NCBI RefSeq assembly: GCF_024868665.1
Contig: NC_079890.1
Coordinates: forward strand, 98,874 to 162,873
Length of the DNA: 64,000 nucleotides
Reading direction: 5' to 3'
Source: Triplophysa rosa
Taxonomy: Eukaryota > Chordata > Actinopteri > Cypriniformes > Nemacheilidae
Shown: positions 21,185-31,317 of the stretch, in pieces
Layout: the number at the start of each line of letters is the position of its first letter
Numbering within the stretch: position 1 is the first letter of the stretch
Made by a program: the position numbers and the translations under genes
Notes under the pieces: model-generated
What the model was told of the DNA's origin: nothing
Database searches by the model: none
The model's input: only the letters and a program-made list of their open reading frames with translations

Positions 21185-23665
21185 CAGGGCGTAGCAAGCT
21201 TTTCAAAAGTGCGGGGGATGGATGTGGTTTGTTTGTTTGTTAACAATAAAAACGATGAATACAATGACAGAAGGGTACAAAAGGTAGCCTATAACATACA
21301 AGATATAAAAAGCTTCCCATTTAAATGAGTGATACTATAAAAGTATAAAAACACACTCGGTGGTAAGCTTGATATAGTGACATGGGTCTGACAGGACTGA
21401 GACTGCTAAATTTTGCTTACTTGCGCCTTGAAAAGGGGAGATATATTTTAAAAAAAACGCCCACACAAAGCTTTTTCTCTGGTGGTATAAATAATGGTAC
21501 AATTTACTGTTTTTAAACATTAAAATAATATACACTTTTCTATCATAGTTCTTCAACAGGTATGCAAACAATGACATCATTTCTCACTTTTTCTCCTCAA
21601 CAGGTACAATCAAACACAACAGGTAAGTATCCACAAAAGTATTCAGCTAATCAACAAACAATGCTCAAAATATCAAAATCAATTGCACTGGCAATAAACC
21701 CATAAATACACTGCTTAACAATGACAATTTGTCCCTCCTCCTCATCAATTCCCTGCTTTCTTCATCACAGTTACTTTATACATTGTGTAACGGTAATCAT
21801 TTTGTTTGAATGTATTTTTCTGGGAGAGGAGCTGCCAGAGTCGAGAGTTTCGCTGAGAACGCTGTAATCTTCGCTGTAATACCGACTTGGAGAGTTTCCG
21901 AACGAGGTTTTTTTTTCGTGTTACATGTGAACTGTGACCGACGCCGTGAAACGTAACCAGTAAGGGCACTTATTAGTGTGCTGGCGTATCGAACGTTGTG
22001 TTAAAAAGCGTATTTTTGCGTATAGGACTTCTACGGGAGGTTACGCTTGTATATTTGGTGTTTTGGGGGGTTTTTTTGGAGAAGGATTCGTTTCCTCCAC
22101 ATGTGCCACACGTGCGCGGAGGCCGCGTGCGCAACCTTTGTTCTCTGAAATTTTTCCTGCATCCGAGCAAGCTCGTATTGATGTTGTTTTTCACGTTTAC
22201 CCTGCCATCCAAGTGATATCTCTACGTTGTCTTGGCTCAGATGTGAATTAAGTCATTATTATGGATGAAAAGTTTGTATATTGCACTCAACGCACTCTAC
22301 GCAACTCAACGGTCTCTACGTAAGTCTACGCACTCAACGTTCAACGCAAGGCATCGCATCATTGTTGCAACGAACTGGTATTATTCATCTTTCCGTACAA
22401 AAACACTTTTGACAGTTTTGTTGGTATAGACTGAATTTACTGAACCGAAACGTAAGTCCGGATGTGATCGTTGAGTAAATGAAAGTTTTGTTTTGTTGAG
22501 ATTATAAACGTATGTGAATTGTGAGGGTCACCTTAACGAGGTTTGTACACGTGTTTGAAACGCTTATGTTGAAGTGATATTGATCATTTAAGTTCATTCC
22601 ACTGTAAGTCGTGTATTCATTCCAGAGGGTGTTATAAACAAGGTTGTGGTGCACCACGAGGTAATGTACAGAGACAAAGTTGTTTGAATAACATTGTTTA
22701 TTTGTTTTTTTTATTTTTCATATCTTGTTGATCATTTGTCTTTTGCTGAAACCAAATCTGACATCCTGAAAGAAAAGCAAAGTCAATGATTAAATGTTAC
22801 AGTAAATCTTACAAGAAGTTTTGTTGTGGAACTTACTTTGGAGTAGGGGCGTCTCACTTGCTCTGTTAGGTATCGGTGGGTTGGGAATGTGACTTATTCT
22901 TGTAGTATTGCTTCACATATTTACACTTCAGATAGCCACCGTATTGACACAGACATTTTTACTTACCTGAAGCCATACACATCGGTCCCTTTGGTATTTT
23001 ATACAGCAGAGTAAGGTAAACCGTGTACGCAAAATACACTGAGACTAAAAGTACTAGGGAGGGGGACCCAGATCCTTTCCTCTTTGAGTCTTCCAAAGTA
23101 ACCTAGCAATTTCCCCTACAAGGCGGTACGCGCACGTTACAATTGCATGCCACATACATAACCGAATTTAGCTACTGTATAGCTGCTGAACAATATCCCA
23201 ATTAGCAATTAGCATTAGTCTAAAAAATGAAATATAATACAGAAAACACTCGACATGTCAGCAAAACATAAACAGAACATCTTCCCAAACACATATCAAG
23301 CTTATTTAAAAACCTCGAAAGCATAAACACTCATTCAAAGTACCTGGAAAAGGGAGATGTAAATCATAAGTTCCCGCCTCCTCAGCACAAGCTGACCGAT
23401 AAATCTAACACACCAAGAAAGGCGGGACTTAAGGCAGAACAGCCAATCATCAGCCGGTCACACTCAAAGCCGGTGTCATGTTTGAGAGGGAGGGGAAGGG
23501 AGGCAGCCGCAGCGAGCGCAGACACAGAGCGGCCAGAGAAACGGAGGAGCGACTGCTGTAAGGCGTTTGTGCAAAACTGCAGAAAAAGTGCGGGTGTTGA
23601 ACCCTCTCACCGGGAAAAGTGTGGGTGTTAAAACACCCACATCCCCCACGGGTGCGACACCCCTG
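21185..23665. mobile_element. 2481-bp hAT element with 8-bp TSD
   Basis: The left end is CAGGGCGTAGCAAGC with GTGCGGGGGATGGATGTGG. The right end is CCACATCCCCCACGGGTGCG then ACACCCCTG, its imperfect complement. The 8 bases GTGTTGAT flank both ends exactly (21177-21184 and 23666-23673). No transposase is encoded. The interior holds CpG-rich, promoter-like segments (about 21840-22260 and 23460-23580) unusual for a simple MITE. Confidence 0.85.
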
Positions 23666-24655
23666 GTGTTGATAACCCCATTTCGATGTTGAATCTATAT
23701 TTTATTCTTGACGAAAACCTACTGATGTACCTAACAAATTGTGAACGTTGATTCGACATGGAAATCTGATTGACGCCCGATAATGACATTTATAACCAGA
23801 AATCGACATTGATCAATGTCATAAGGACGTTCCGAGAACATTGTTCTAAGAACGTTTTCTCTCATCGTTTTGAGAACATTCATCAAGTATGAATAACGTC
23901 ATAAGGACGTTCCGAGAACATTGTTCTAAGAACGTTTTCTCTCATCGTTTTGAGAACATTCATCAAGTATGAATAACGTCATAAGGACGTTCCGAGAACA
24001 TTGTTCTAAGAACGTTTTCTCTCATCGTTTTGAGAACATTCATCAAGTATGAATAACGTCATAAGGACGTTCCGAGAACATTGTTCTAAGAACGTTTTCT
24101 CTCATCGTTTTGAGAACATTCATCAAGTATGAATAACGTCATAAGGACGTTCCGAGAACATTGTTCTAAGAACGTTTTCTCTCATCGTTTTGAGAACATT
24201 CATCAAGTATGAATAACGTCATAAGGACGTTCCGAGAACATTGTTCTAAGAACGTTTTCTCTCATCGTTTTGAGAACATTCATCAAGTATGAATAACGTC
24301 ATAAGGACGTTCCGAGAACATTGTTCTAAGAACGTTTTCTCTCATCGTTTTGAGAACATTCATCAAGTATGAATAACGTCATAAGGACGTTCCGAGAACA
24401 TTGTTCTAAGAACGTTTTCTCTCATCGTTATGAGAACATTCATCAAGTATGAATAACGTCATAAGGACATTCCGAGAACATTGTTCTAAGAACGTTTTCT
24501 CTCATCGTTTTGAGAACGTATATTAACTAAATATAACGTTATGAAAACGTTCCATAAACGTTATGTGAAGAATGTTTTGTTTTAACTTTTAGACAACTTT
24601 TAAAGAACGTTAGCGAAAGTTGTGCGAACGTTCCCTGTTAGCTGGGATGGCACCC
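23666..24655. mobile_element. CCCAGCTAACA-type element, right end with minisatellite
   Basis: Ends GAACGTTCCCTGTTAGCTGG GA at about 24632-24651, complementary to the TCCCAGCTAACA start at 15805. The interior is GAACGTT-rich and contains the 80-bp array at 23821-24518. It was probably interrupted on its left by the hAT at 21185-23665. Confidence 0.55.
23821..24518. repeat. 80-bp minisatellite, about 8.7 units
   Basis: Unit starts (ATAAGGACGTTCCGAGAACA) fall at 23821, 23901, 23981, 24061, 24141, 24221, 24301, 24381 and 24461, an exact 80-bp period. Units are identical except for isolated changes in the last two (CGTTATGAG and GGACATTCC) and truncation of the ninth. Confidence 0.97.
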
Positions 24656-26454
24656 TCCGAATAAATAGTTTGCCGGTAGACAGTTTTTTTTACTGTGCTT
24701 ATTTTTCATTATACAAAAGTTCTTTCTGGTTCTCGAATGTGATTGGCCTAGAGCCATGCGATATTCCACAAATATCATCACGGAAACCGCTTCACCGTTT
24801 GTGTCATTTCGCCCTAACCTGAAAGTAAACACATGCAGTGCGGGACGCAAGGGACGCTTTACACAACAAAAATTGTCGTCGTCAATTTGCAACTATCACA
24901 GTAGGTGCTTGCTACTGTAAACAAGCGCATGTTAACATAAAAAACAATGGAAAGTACTGAAGTGCAATGGAAATAAAGCATTCTCGGTGAGTTGTCATTT
25001 ACAATCTCTCTCTTTCTTTTACACACACGTCCTGTCTCATTATTTCTCACTAATAACTTCACTGAAGCAGCACAGCGCTAATTTAAAAGACGTGATGGTT
25101 TGGAATTAATACTGGATTAATCCGTTTAAAATTATTTATTTATTTTTATTCTGTGTTAGTGTTATTTGCATGTATGCACAATGGGTCTGAGAGTAACGCA
25201 ATTTCAATCCTCTATATGTGTACTGTACATGGCACAAGATTTGACAATAAAGCAGACTTTATTTTTTTTACTTTGACTTGGATGTTGTTGGGCTGGAATT
25301 TGTGGCGTAAGAAAGTAGTTCCCTATTTCCTTTAAAAACCGGAGGGTTTTAAAGACAATCCGATGTTGTTTCTGATTTATCTACACACTTGTGCTGTGGA
25401 ACTGTTGTATAAACCCAACATGGTAGTCATATGATGGGGCTCTAAATCATTGGCTAGGATTGTCTCCTGTACAACTCGTGCCACTGGCCTAATCACAGCC
25501 ATGCTGATATAGAGCACAATCACACTCCAGGTATATTTGTGTTGTTCCATAGATTTGATGAATTTACATTAATCTAAGATAGAAGCAATCTAAGTGGCCA
25601 TAAACCTTTAAATGGCAATCTACGTGTTTTGGTGATGACATGTCTTTTGCAGGATAAGCTATCTTTGAAAGACAAACAAAGATGTTGTCAAAAATGCTTT
25701 TAAGTAAATGAGGACAGCCCACACACGCACGCAGACATATGAACTGCATACTTTGGATGTAAAATCCTCTGAACTGTTGATTTATTTCATGTTGAGCTTG
25801 TGATGTTTCTGGTCTGCAGATGGCAGCAGTGATTCATTCTGTTGGTCTGTTGAATCTTCTGTTCACATTGACTTCATTATTACTGATGTCATCATGCATT
25901 GCAGCAGTCTTATTGTCAAATGAACCCTCATGTTGTTCATGGAGGTTTGAGTAACATTAGCAACCATAGCCTGAATCAAAGTGAGCTTTAACACGAAACA
26001 AACACATGGACGTTCTGTCATTTCTGCACGTCTGTCTATATGTCAAAATTACATTCTGATGTGAAACTTTGATTACTTCCTGTTTTTCTCTCTTATTTTT
26101 GTCTAAAACACACACACACACACTGCATGTGTGTTGTGTCTTGTGCAACTAGTGATGTCACATCTTCATACTGTAAACCCAAATGCTCAAAGTAATTAAA
26201 CAGTTTAGTAATGTAAACTTAATTTTATATAAAAGTTGTACTTAAATATTTTAAGTTCCTGTGACACATTCTTCCTTTTGAGTAAATTATAATCACTATT
26301 TTTGATTACACTTTTTTCCTGAGTTAAAAAAAAACTTTACGTAATTTAAATACGTTGATTCAACACAATTGGTTACAAAGGATTCCTATATATGCTCTGC
26401 ATGCTTTGCAGAAGTAAGTGTTATTCAGTAAAGTTAGACTTATTCTTTGAATTT
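24656..26454. other. Unassigned DNA, mostly unique-looking
   Basis: No coding frame with recognisable motifs. Near 24720-24800, GTGATTGGCCTAGAGCCATG then CGATATTCCACAAATATCAT resembles a dispersed fish repeat. A short (CA)n lies at 26107-26123. The block at 26160-26400 (CTGTAAACCCAAATGCTCAA) may be a decayed DNA element. Confidence 0.35.
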
Positions 26455-27330
26455 ATTAAAAGGATAGCCCCTTGAGATGTAACATCTCATTTTCAAAGGG
26501 GGTCCCAATAACACATACAAAATACAGTAAAATTACAAAACATTTAAAACAAAACAAAAGAAACGAAACGAAACATACAAACAGCTCACTCTATTAACCT
26601 TTCACTACATTCTACAACTGTATTACACAAAGAAGATATCAATTTCAGTACAAACAAACAACAACAACAAAACATCAGAAATGTCATTGAACCATAGGGG
26701 ATTGCAAAAATAAAAATAAGTAAATAAATAAAAAATAATAACAATTAAGAAGCACTGAGATAGAAGCCTTGATTTAAAAGCATTAGATGAGAAAATAAAT
26801 GAGTTATTATTATTATTAAAGGTAATTGATTCTCTATTGATTAATACACATACGTATCATGACGTGTATCCGAGTGAAACGGCTTCTGAAATTTGAAAAA
26901 CAAAATGTAGGGCGGGGCATTATTTTGCCTTTCCCTTTTTGATTGGTTTGTTGTAAGTTGGGCCTGGAGGGGAGGGCTAAAAAAACTCTTTTTTGTTGCT
27001 GAGGTCATATGGTGAAGAGTTGTTGTTGAGAAGGGGAGAGGAGCTTAATGTTTTTCATGAAAGTTTACAAGTATTACAAAATAATGGTGTGCACAGATAA
27101 ATCATAATAATCACTGCAACACTGTGTAAAACGCTTAGAATTTTCCTGTTTGAATTCATGGTGACTTTAAAGGACAATTCAGCATCGAGCCAAATACCAA
27201 GATATTTAAATAGATCTACTTTATTAAGAGGTGACCCGTCATCGAAACTAATATCTAAATCAAAAGAATGCAAGCAATGGCATCTTTTTAAAAATACTGT
27301 ACTGCTGGACTCCTTTTTATGAGGACAAGT
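26455..27330 (-). mobile_element. Non-LTR retrotransposon 3' fragment
   Basis: On the minus strand a reverse-transcriptase C-terminal frame (27273-27055) is followed, after about 500 bp, by a LINE-like 3' end. That end reads GGGACCCCCTTTGAAAATGA, GATGTTACATCTCAAGGGGC, then TAATAAATTC at about 26455. Confidence 0.55.
27055..27273 (-). pseudogene. LINE reverse transcriptase fragment
   Basis: A 72-codon frame contains FKYLGIWLDAELSFKV, the conserved block that follows the catalytic palm of non-LTR reverse transcriptases (KYLGxxLD). The catalytic YADD and everything upstream are missing, and the frame decays after about residue 50. A near-identical copy lies 999 bp downstream at 28054-28272 because of the local duplication. 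Such enzymes copy LINE RNA at a nicked target; this piece cannot. The clade is not determined. Confidence 0.7.
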
Positions 27331-28053
27331 TTGTTTTTATAAAACCATTAGTGTATATATTTTTTTATATTGGCTTACCATTGCATGTGCTTAGACTGTG
27401 CTTCTGCCAGTTCTGAGATCAGTCTCTTTTCTTGCTCATTTTGGGTTACATAAGTCAAGGTGTTTGATTTATGCATTAAAATGTGTAAGATAGAAATGTA
27501 ACTTACATTAGCTCAATTACATTAGACTATTTTGCTTACAATTGCATTGGATTACATTTTAAACCCTCCCAACACTCTTCATGTTCTTCTGTACTAGACA
27601 AACTCCACCTGCTCCATCTATATGAAATATGTGCCCAACGGCTCTGAGTAAATGTTTGGAGTTTAACTGAGTGAAACAACAGAATACAACAGATGACATA
27701 TACAACAGAATGAAGTCACTTCATCACCACAGCGNAATAACAATTAAGAAGCACTGAGATAGAAGCCTTGATTTAAAAGCATTAGATGAGAAAATAAATG
27801 AGTTATTATTATTATTAAAGGTAATTGATTCTCTATTGATTAATACACATACGTATCATGACGTGTATCCGAGTGAAACGGCTTCTGAAATTTGAAAAAC
27901 AAAATGTAGGGCGGGGCATTATTTTGCCTTTCCCTTTTTGATTGGTTTGTTGTAAGTTGGGCCTGGAGGGGAGGGCTAAAAAAACTCTTTTTTGTTGCTG
28001 AGGTCATATGGTGAAGAGTTGTTGTTGAGAAGGGGAGAGGAGCTTAATGTTTT

Positions 28054-28272
28054 TCATGAAAGTTTACAAGTATTACAAAATAATGGTGTGCACAGATAAA
28101 TCATAATAATCACTGCAACACTGTGTAAAACGCTTAGAATTTTCCTGTTTGAATTCATGGTGACTTTAAAGGACAATTCAGCATCGAGCCAAATACCAAG
28201 ATATTTAAATAGATCTACTTTATTAAGAGGTGACCCGTCATCAAAACTAATATCTAAATCAAAAGAATGCAA
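28054..28272 (-). pseudogene. LINE reverse transcriptase fragment (duplicate)
   Basis: The second copy of the fragment at 27055-27273, giving the same 72 residues with FKYLGIWLDAELSFKV. It exists only because the surrounding 998 bp is duplicated, and should be discounted if that duplication is an assembly artefact. Confidence 0.65.
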
Positions 28273-28828
28273 GCAATGGCATCTTTTAAAAAATACTGTA
28301 CTGCTGGACTTCTTTTTATGAGGACAAGTTTGTTTTTATAAAACCATTAGTGTATATATATTTTTATATTGGCTTACCATTGCATGTGCTTAGACTGTGC
28401 TTCTGCCAGTTCTGAGATCAGTCTCTTTTCTTGCTCATTTTGGGTTACATAAGTCAAGGTGTTTGATTTATGCATTAAAATGTGTAAGATAGAAATGTAA
28501 CTTACATTAGCTCAATTACATTAGACTATTTTGCTTACAATTGCATTGGATTACATTTTAAACCCTCCCAACACTCTTCATGTTCTTCTGTACTAGACAA
28601 ACTCCACCTGCTCCATCTATATGAAATATGTGCCCAACGGCTCTGAGTAAATGTTTGGAGTTTAACTGAGTGAAACAACAGAATACAACAGATGACATAT
28701 ACAACAGAATGAAGTCACTTCATCACCACAGCGCCTGACTAAACACAAATATGCTTCAAGTACTGCCTCATTGCCTTAAACATCATCAAAATGCCATAGT
28801 TCAGCTTTTAAAACATCATACACACACA

Positions 28829-28992
28829 CCTAAAGATCATAGAACACTTTTTGCATTTTTAGATTTTTTAAAAATATTGTTCTGTACAATTTATAAGCTT
28901 TTTTGCCCATGGAGACCTCAATTTTGGTCCCCGCAAGTCCACATGTGTTGGTGTGCATTCAGGTTTAGGTCCCCACCGGGATATAAAACATG
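28829..28992 (+). repeat. GTCCCC repeat, copy C (5' truncated)
   Basis: Begins CCTAAAGATCATAGAACACT and ends CCCCACCGGGATATAAAACA, matching copies A and B, and again leads into a (CA)n tract. It contains the empty site TTGGTGTGCATTCAGG. Confidence 0.85.
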
Positions 28993-29040
28993 AAGACACG
29001 CACACACACATACGCACATAAACACACAGACGCGCGCATG

Positions 29041-29079
<39 letters not shown>

Positions 29080-29182
29080 GCACGCACGCACGCACGCACA
29101 CACACACGCGCACACACGCGCATACACACACGCGCACACACATACACGCACACACACACACAAACGTTTGCACACACACAAA
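28990..29182. repeat. (CA)n/(CGCA)n microsatellite
   Basis: About 190 bp of CA and CGCA units adjoining GTCCCC repeat copy C. Confidence 0.95.
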
Positions 29183-29301
29183 TGCACAATTGAGGAAGAG
29201 TTCATTCTCCCTCACCTGCTGTAACACACAGCACACAGATCTTTCATTGAGATACACACTCTTCCTAACAGATTATAGAGAAGACACACGAGAACACAGA
29301 C

Positions 29302-29552
29302 ACAGAGAGAGAGAGAGAGAGAGGCAGATATGGCTGGAGTGTTTCATGATGTTTTCTCTGCAGTTTCTCTGTAATTGCTGTAAATTGCTCAGATTCGTCA
29401 CATTTATAATTAGAGTGTTTATGTTGGAACTGAAGAAGCTCTTCAGCGGTCAGAGACGTCATTAACGCACGCATGCACACACACACACACACGCACACGC
29501 ACACGCGCACGCACACGCACACGCACGCACGCGCGCGCGCGCGCACACACAC
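29302..29552. repeat. (GA)n and (CA/CG)n microsatellites
   Basis: (GA)n at about 29304-29323, and CACACG/CGCG-rich alternation at 29464-29552, including an alternating purine-pyrimidine CGCGCGCGCG run of the type able to form Z-DNA. Confidence 0.9.
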
Positions 29553-30405
29553 GTAGGAGTTGCCTGAAGAAGCATTCAGTTGCCTTCTATGCCGTGGCAA
29601 AAAGCACTTGTTAGAGGCACAAAACCTTTTTTATCTTTAGGTAGTTTCATTTACAGTTTTTTATATATTTTACATTTTTTTAATTTCTGAAACTATGGCT
29701 CCATTTCTCAAAACTCTACACACAATACCGCCAAACACACACACGCCACAAACTGTATACACTAAACTACACACAGGTGTGTATAACACTTCTCTCTTGT
29801 GTATTTTTCTTGTTCAGTGTGCAGTGGAGTTTGTCATAGCATATACTGTAGTGTACAGATGTTCACTATAAAAAGAAATATTTCATTCTGAAAACATTGT
29901 ATTTGACTAAGTGATCAACAGTACCAGACAAAACTAATACATATGAGGATACTGTAACCAAAAATGAAAAAATGCTTGTTACTCTAATGAAAAAGATATT
30001 GTGCGTTCTGTCTACATGCTCTCCTCATCATCTTTGTCATACTTTCTACATGTAAGTGAACAAATAAGTTCAAAATCAACTGCGAAAGCCTTGATGACGA
30101 CACACTTTATTCTCATTGCGTATAGAGGACGTGTGTTGCATGTTAATTCTTACACACTCGCTTACACAAAACTATGTTTTATATCACTTATCTTAATGCA
30201 AAAAATCGGTATTTCTACTACATTAACTTCATCAGTGATAAAGAAGACCGAACCCGGGGTCTGCCGTTGGGTTAGTTCCCTACAGGAAGCACATTTGTCA
30301 GACTCTTTTTCTCAGGAGAAATATCTGAGACTTAAACAAAAGTTTACATTTGCTCTCAGTTTAATCTCATTGATGTCTAGGAAAAATAACTGAGACATTA
30401 AGGGG
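29553..30405. other. Unassigned DNA
   Basis: The longest frame (30001-30393) has no recognisable motif and spans ordinary AT-rich sequence. Nothing else is recognised. Confidence 0.35.
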
Positions 30406-31072
30406 GAATGCTATGTCATGCATTCTGACTTCTTTACAATGTTAAACGTGCTGGCTTCTCATGCTTAACATGGTCAACTTGTCAAAAAACGAGGTATGAC
30501 GTAGTATTTTTACGCTCGATAAACTCCCCTAGCGTTCGTATAGGTTTTGGAAAGTTTTTTTCGAACATGAATTTCTGTTACATAACAAGTTTTCTTCCGT
30601 AATAGCACGCCCAAGTGTCAACCAGCGAGAGCGATAAAAAGAACACGCCCATCAATGTGTTTCATTCGGGTTAGGGAAGTTCAGCTGTGTTATTTTTCAG
30701 CATTTCAGTGAGGAATGTTATATAAACGGTGGATATAACCTGGATTTGCAGATGCCGGACATGAACCGCATGCATTACGTCAAACTGTATCAAACATCTG
30801 TGTTTTGTTGGCAATCGGCGTGCATAATTAAAACAATACCAACATAAAGTGAATGAACAGTTATGCAGGGATAATGCGATGATGTATTGTGTGCTCGTGC
30901 TTTAGCTCCGCCCCCTGCACGCCTCCAGGAGCTTGCCTGGTTGCAATCGTACAGCTGTATCTGTCTTTTTTAAATGTGATAAAACTCTTTGAAGATATGA
31001 AGTATGCAATACTACTCTACAGGTACTCAAGATTAACATGAGATTGGCAGAATAGTACGTGTGTTACCTCAT
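30406..31072 (-). mobile_element. Repeat X, copy 1
   Basis: The reverse complement of this block aligns in order with the X copy at 42467-45460: TGTCATGCATTCTGACTTCT, CAACTTGTCAAAAAACGAG, CGCATGCATTACG against CGCATGCGGTTCATG, and AAGATTAACATGAGATTGG against its mirror at about 42490. It is about 670 bp, non-coding and diverged from copy 2, which has had a hAT inserted. Confidence 0.7.
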
Positions 31073-31317
31073 ATTCTTGGGGAAAAGCAAAAGTTTACAA
31101 AGGAACGATATGTTCACTGGAAGAGCAAAAGTCTTAGAATAGTTTTGCTCCCTTTCATATTTTTCCACTACCTACAGTATGTCCCTTTAGTGGCTCAGTC
31201 TCGCGTCGCATCTGGTTTGAAAGTGTGAGCTAATGTTTTACATACTTGCATATCAAATTTATAGTAACTGTTGAGTTTAAAGATTAACACTTAACTCCCA
31301 CACTTTAATCAGGCAAA

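Larger units (their letters stand above)
26737..28733. repeat. 998-bp direct duplication flanking an N
   Basis: 26737-27734 repeats at 27736-28733 with a constant 999-bp offset and only a handful of differences (for example GTCATCGAAAC versus GTCATCAAAAC, and GGACTCC versus GGACTTC). The single N at 27735 sits exactly at the junction. Confidence 0.95.

Noticed and set aside
22000..22251. Coding frames in the CpG-rich part of the 21185-23665 hAT
   Set aside because: Short overlapping frames on both strands without motifs; explained by high GC content.
15805..24655. One 8.8-kb element bounded by TCCCAGCTAACA and TGTTAGCTGGGA
   Set aside because: The ends are complementary, but the span includes candidate exons, an LTR-like unit and several other elements. 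Two separate copies are more likely.
28990..29182. CRISPR-like array
   Set aside because: The regular short units are a dinucleotide/tetranucleotide microsatellite with no spacers; likewise the 80-bp array at 23821-24518 has no unique spacers.
30001..30393. A 130-codon open frame as a gene
   Set aside because: No recognisable motif, no splice or promoter context, AT-rich codon use like the surrounding DNA.
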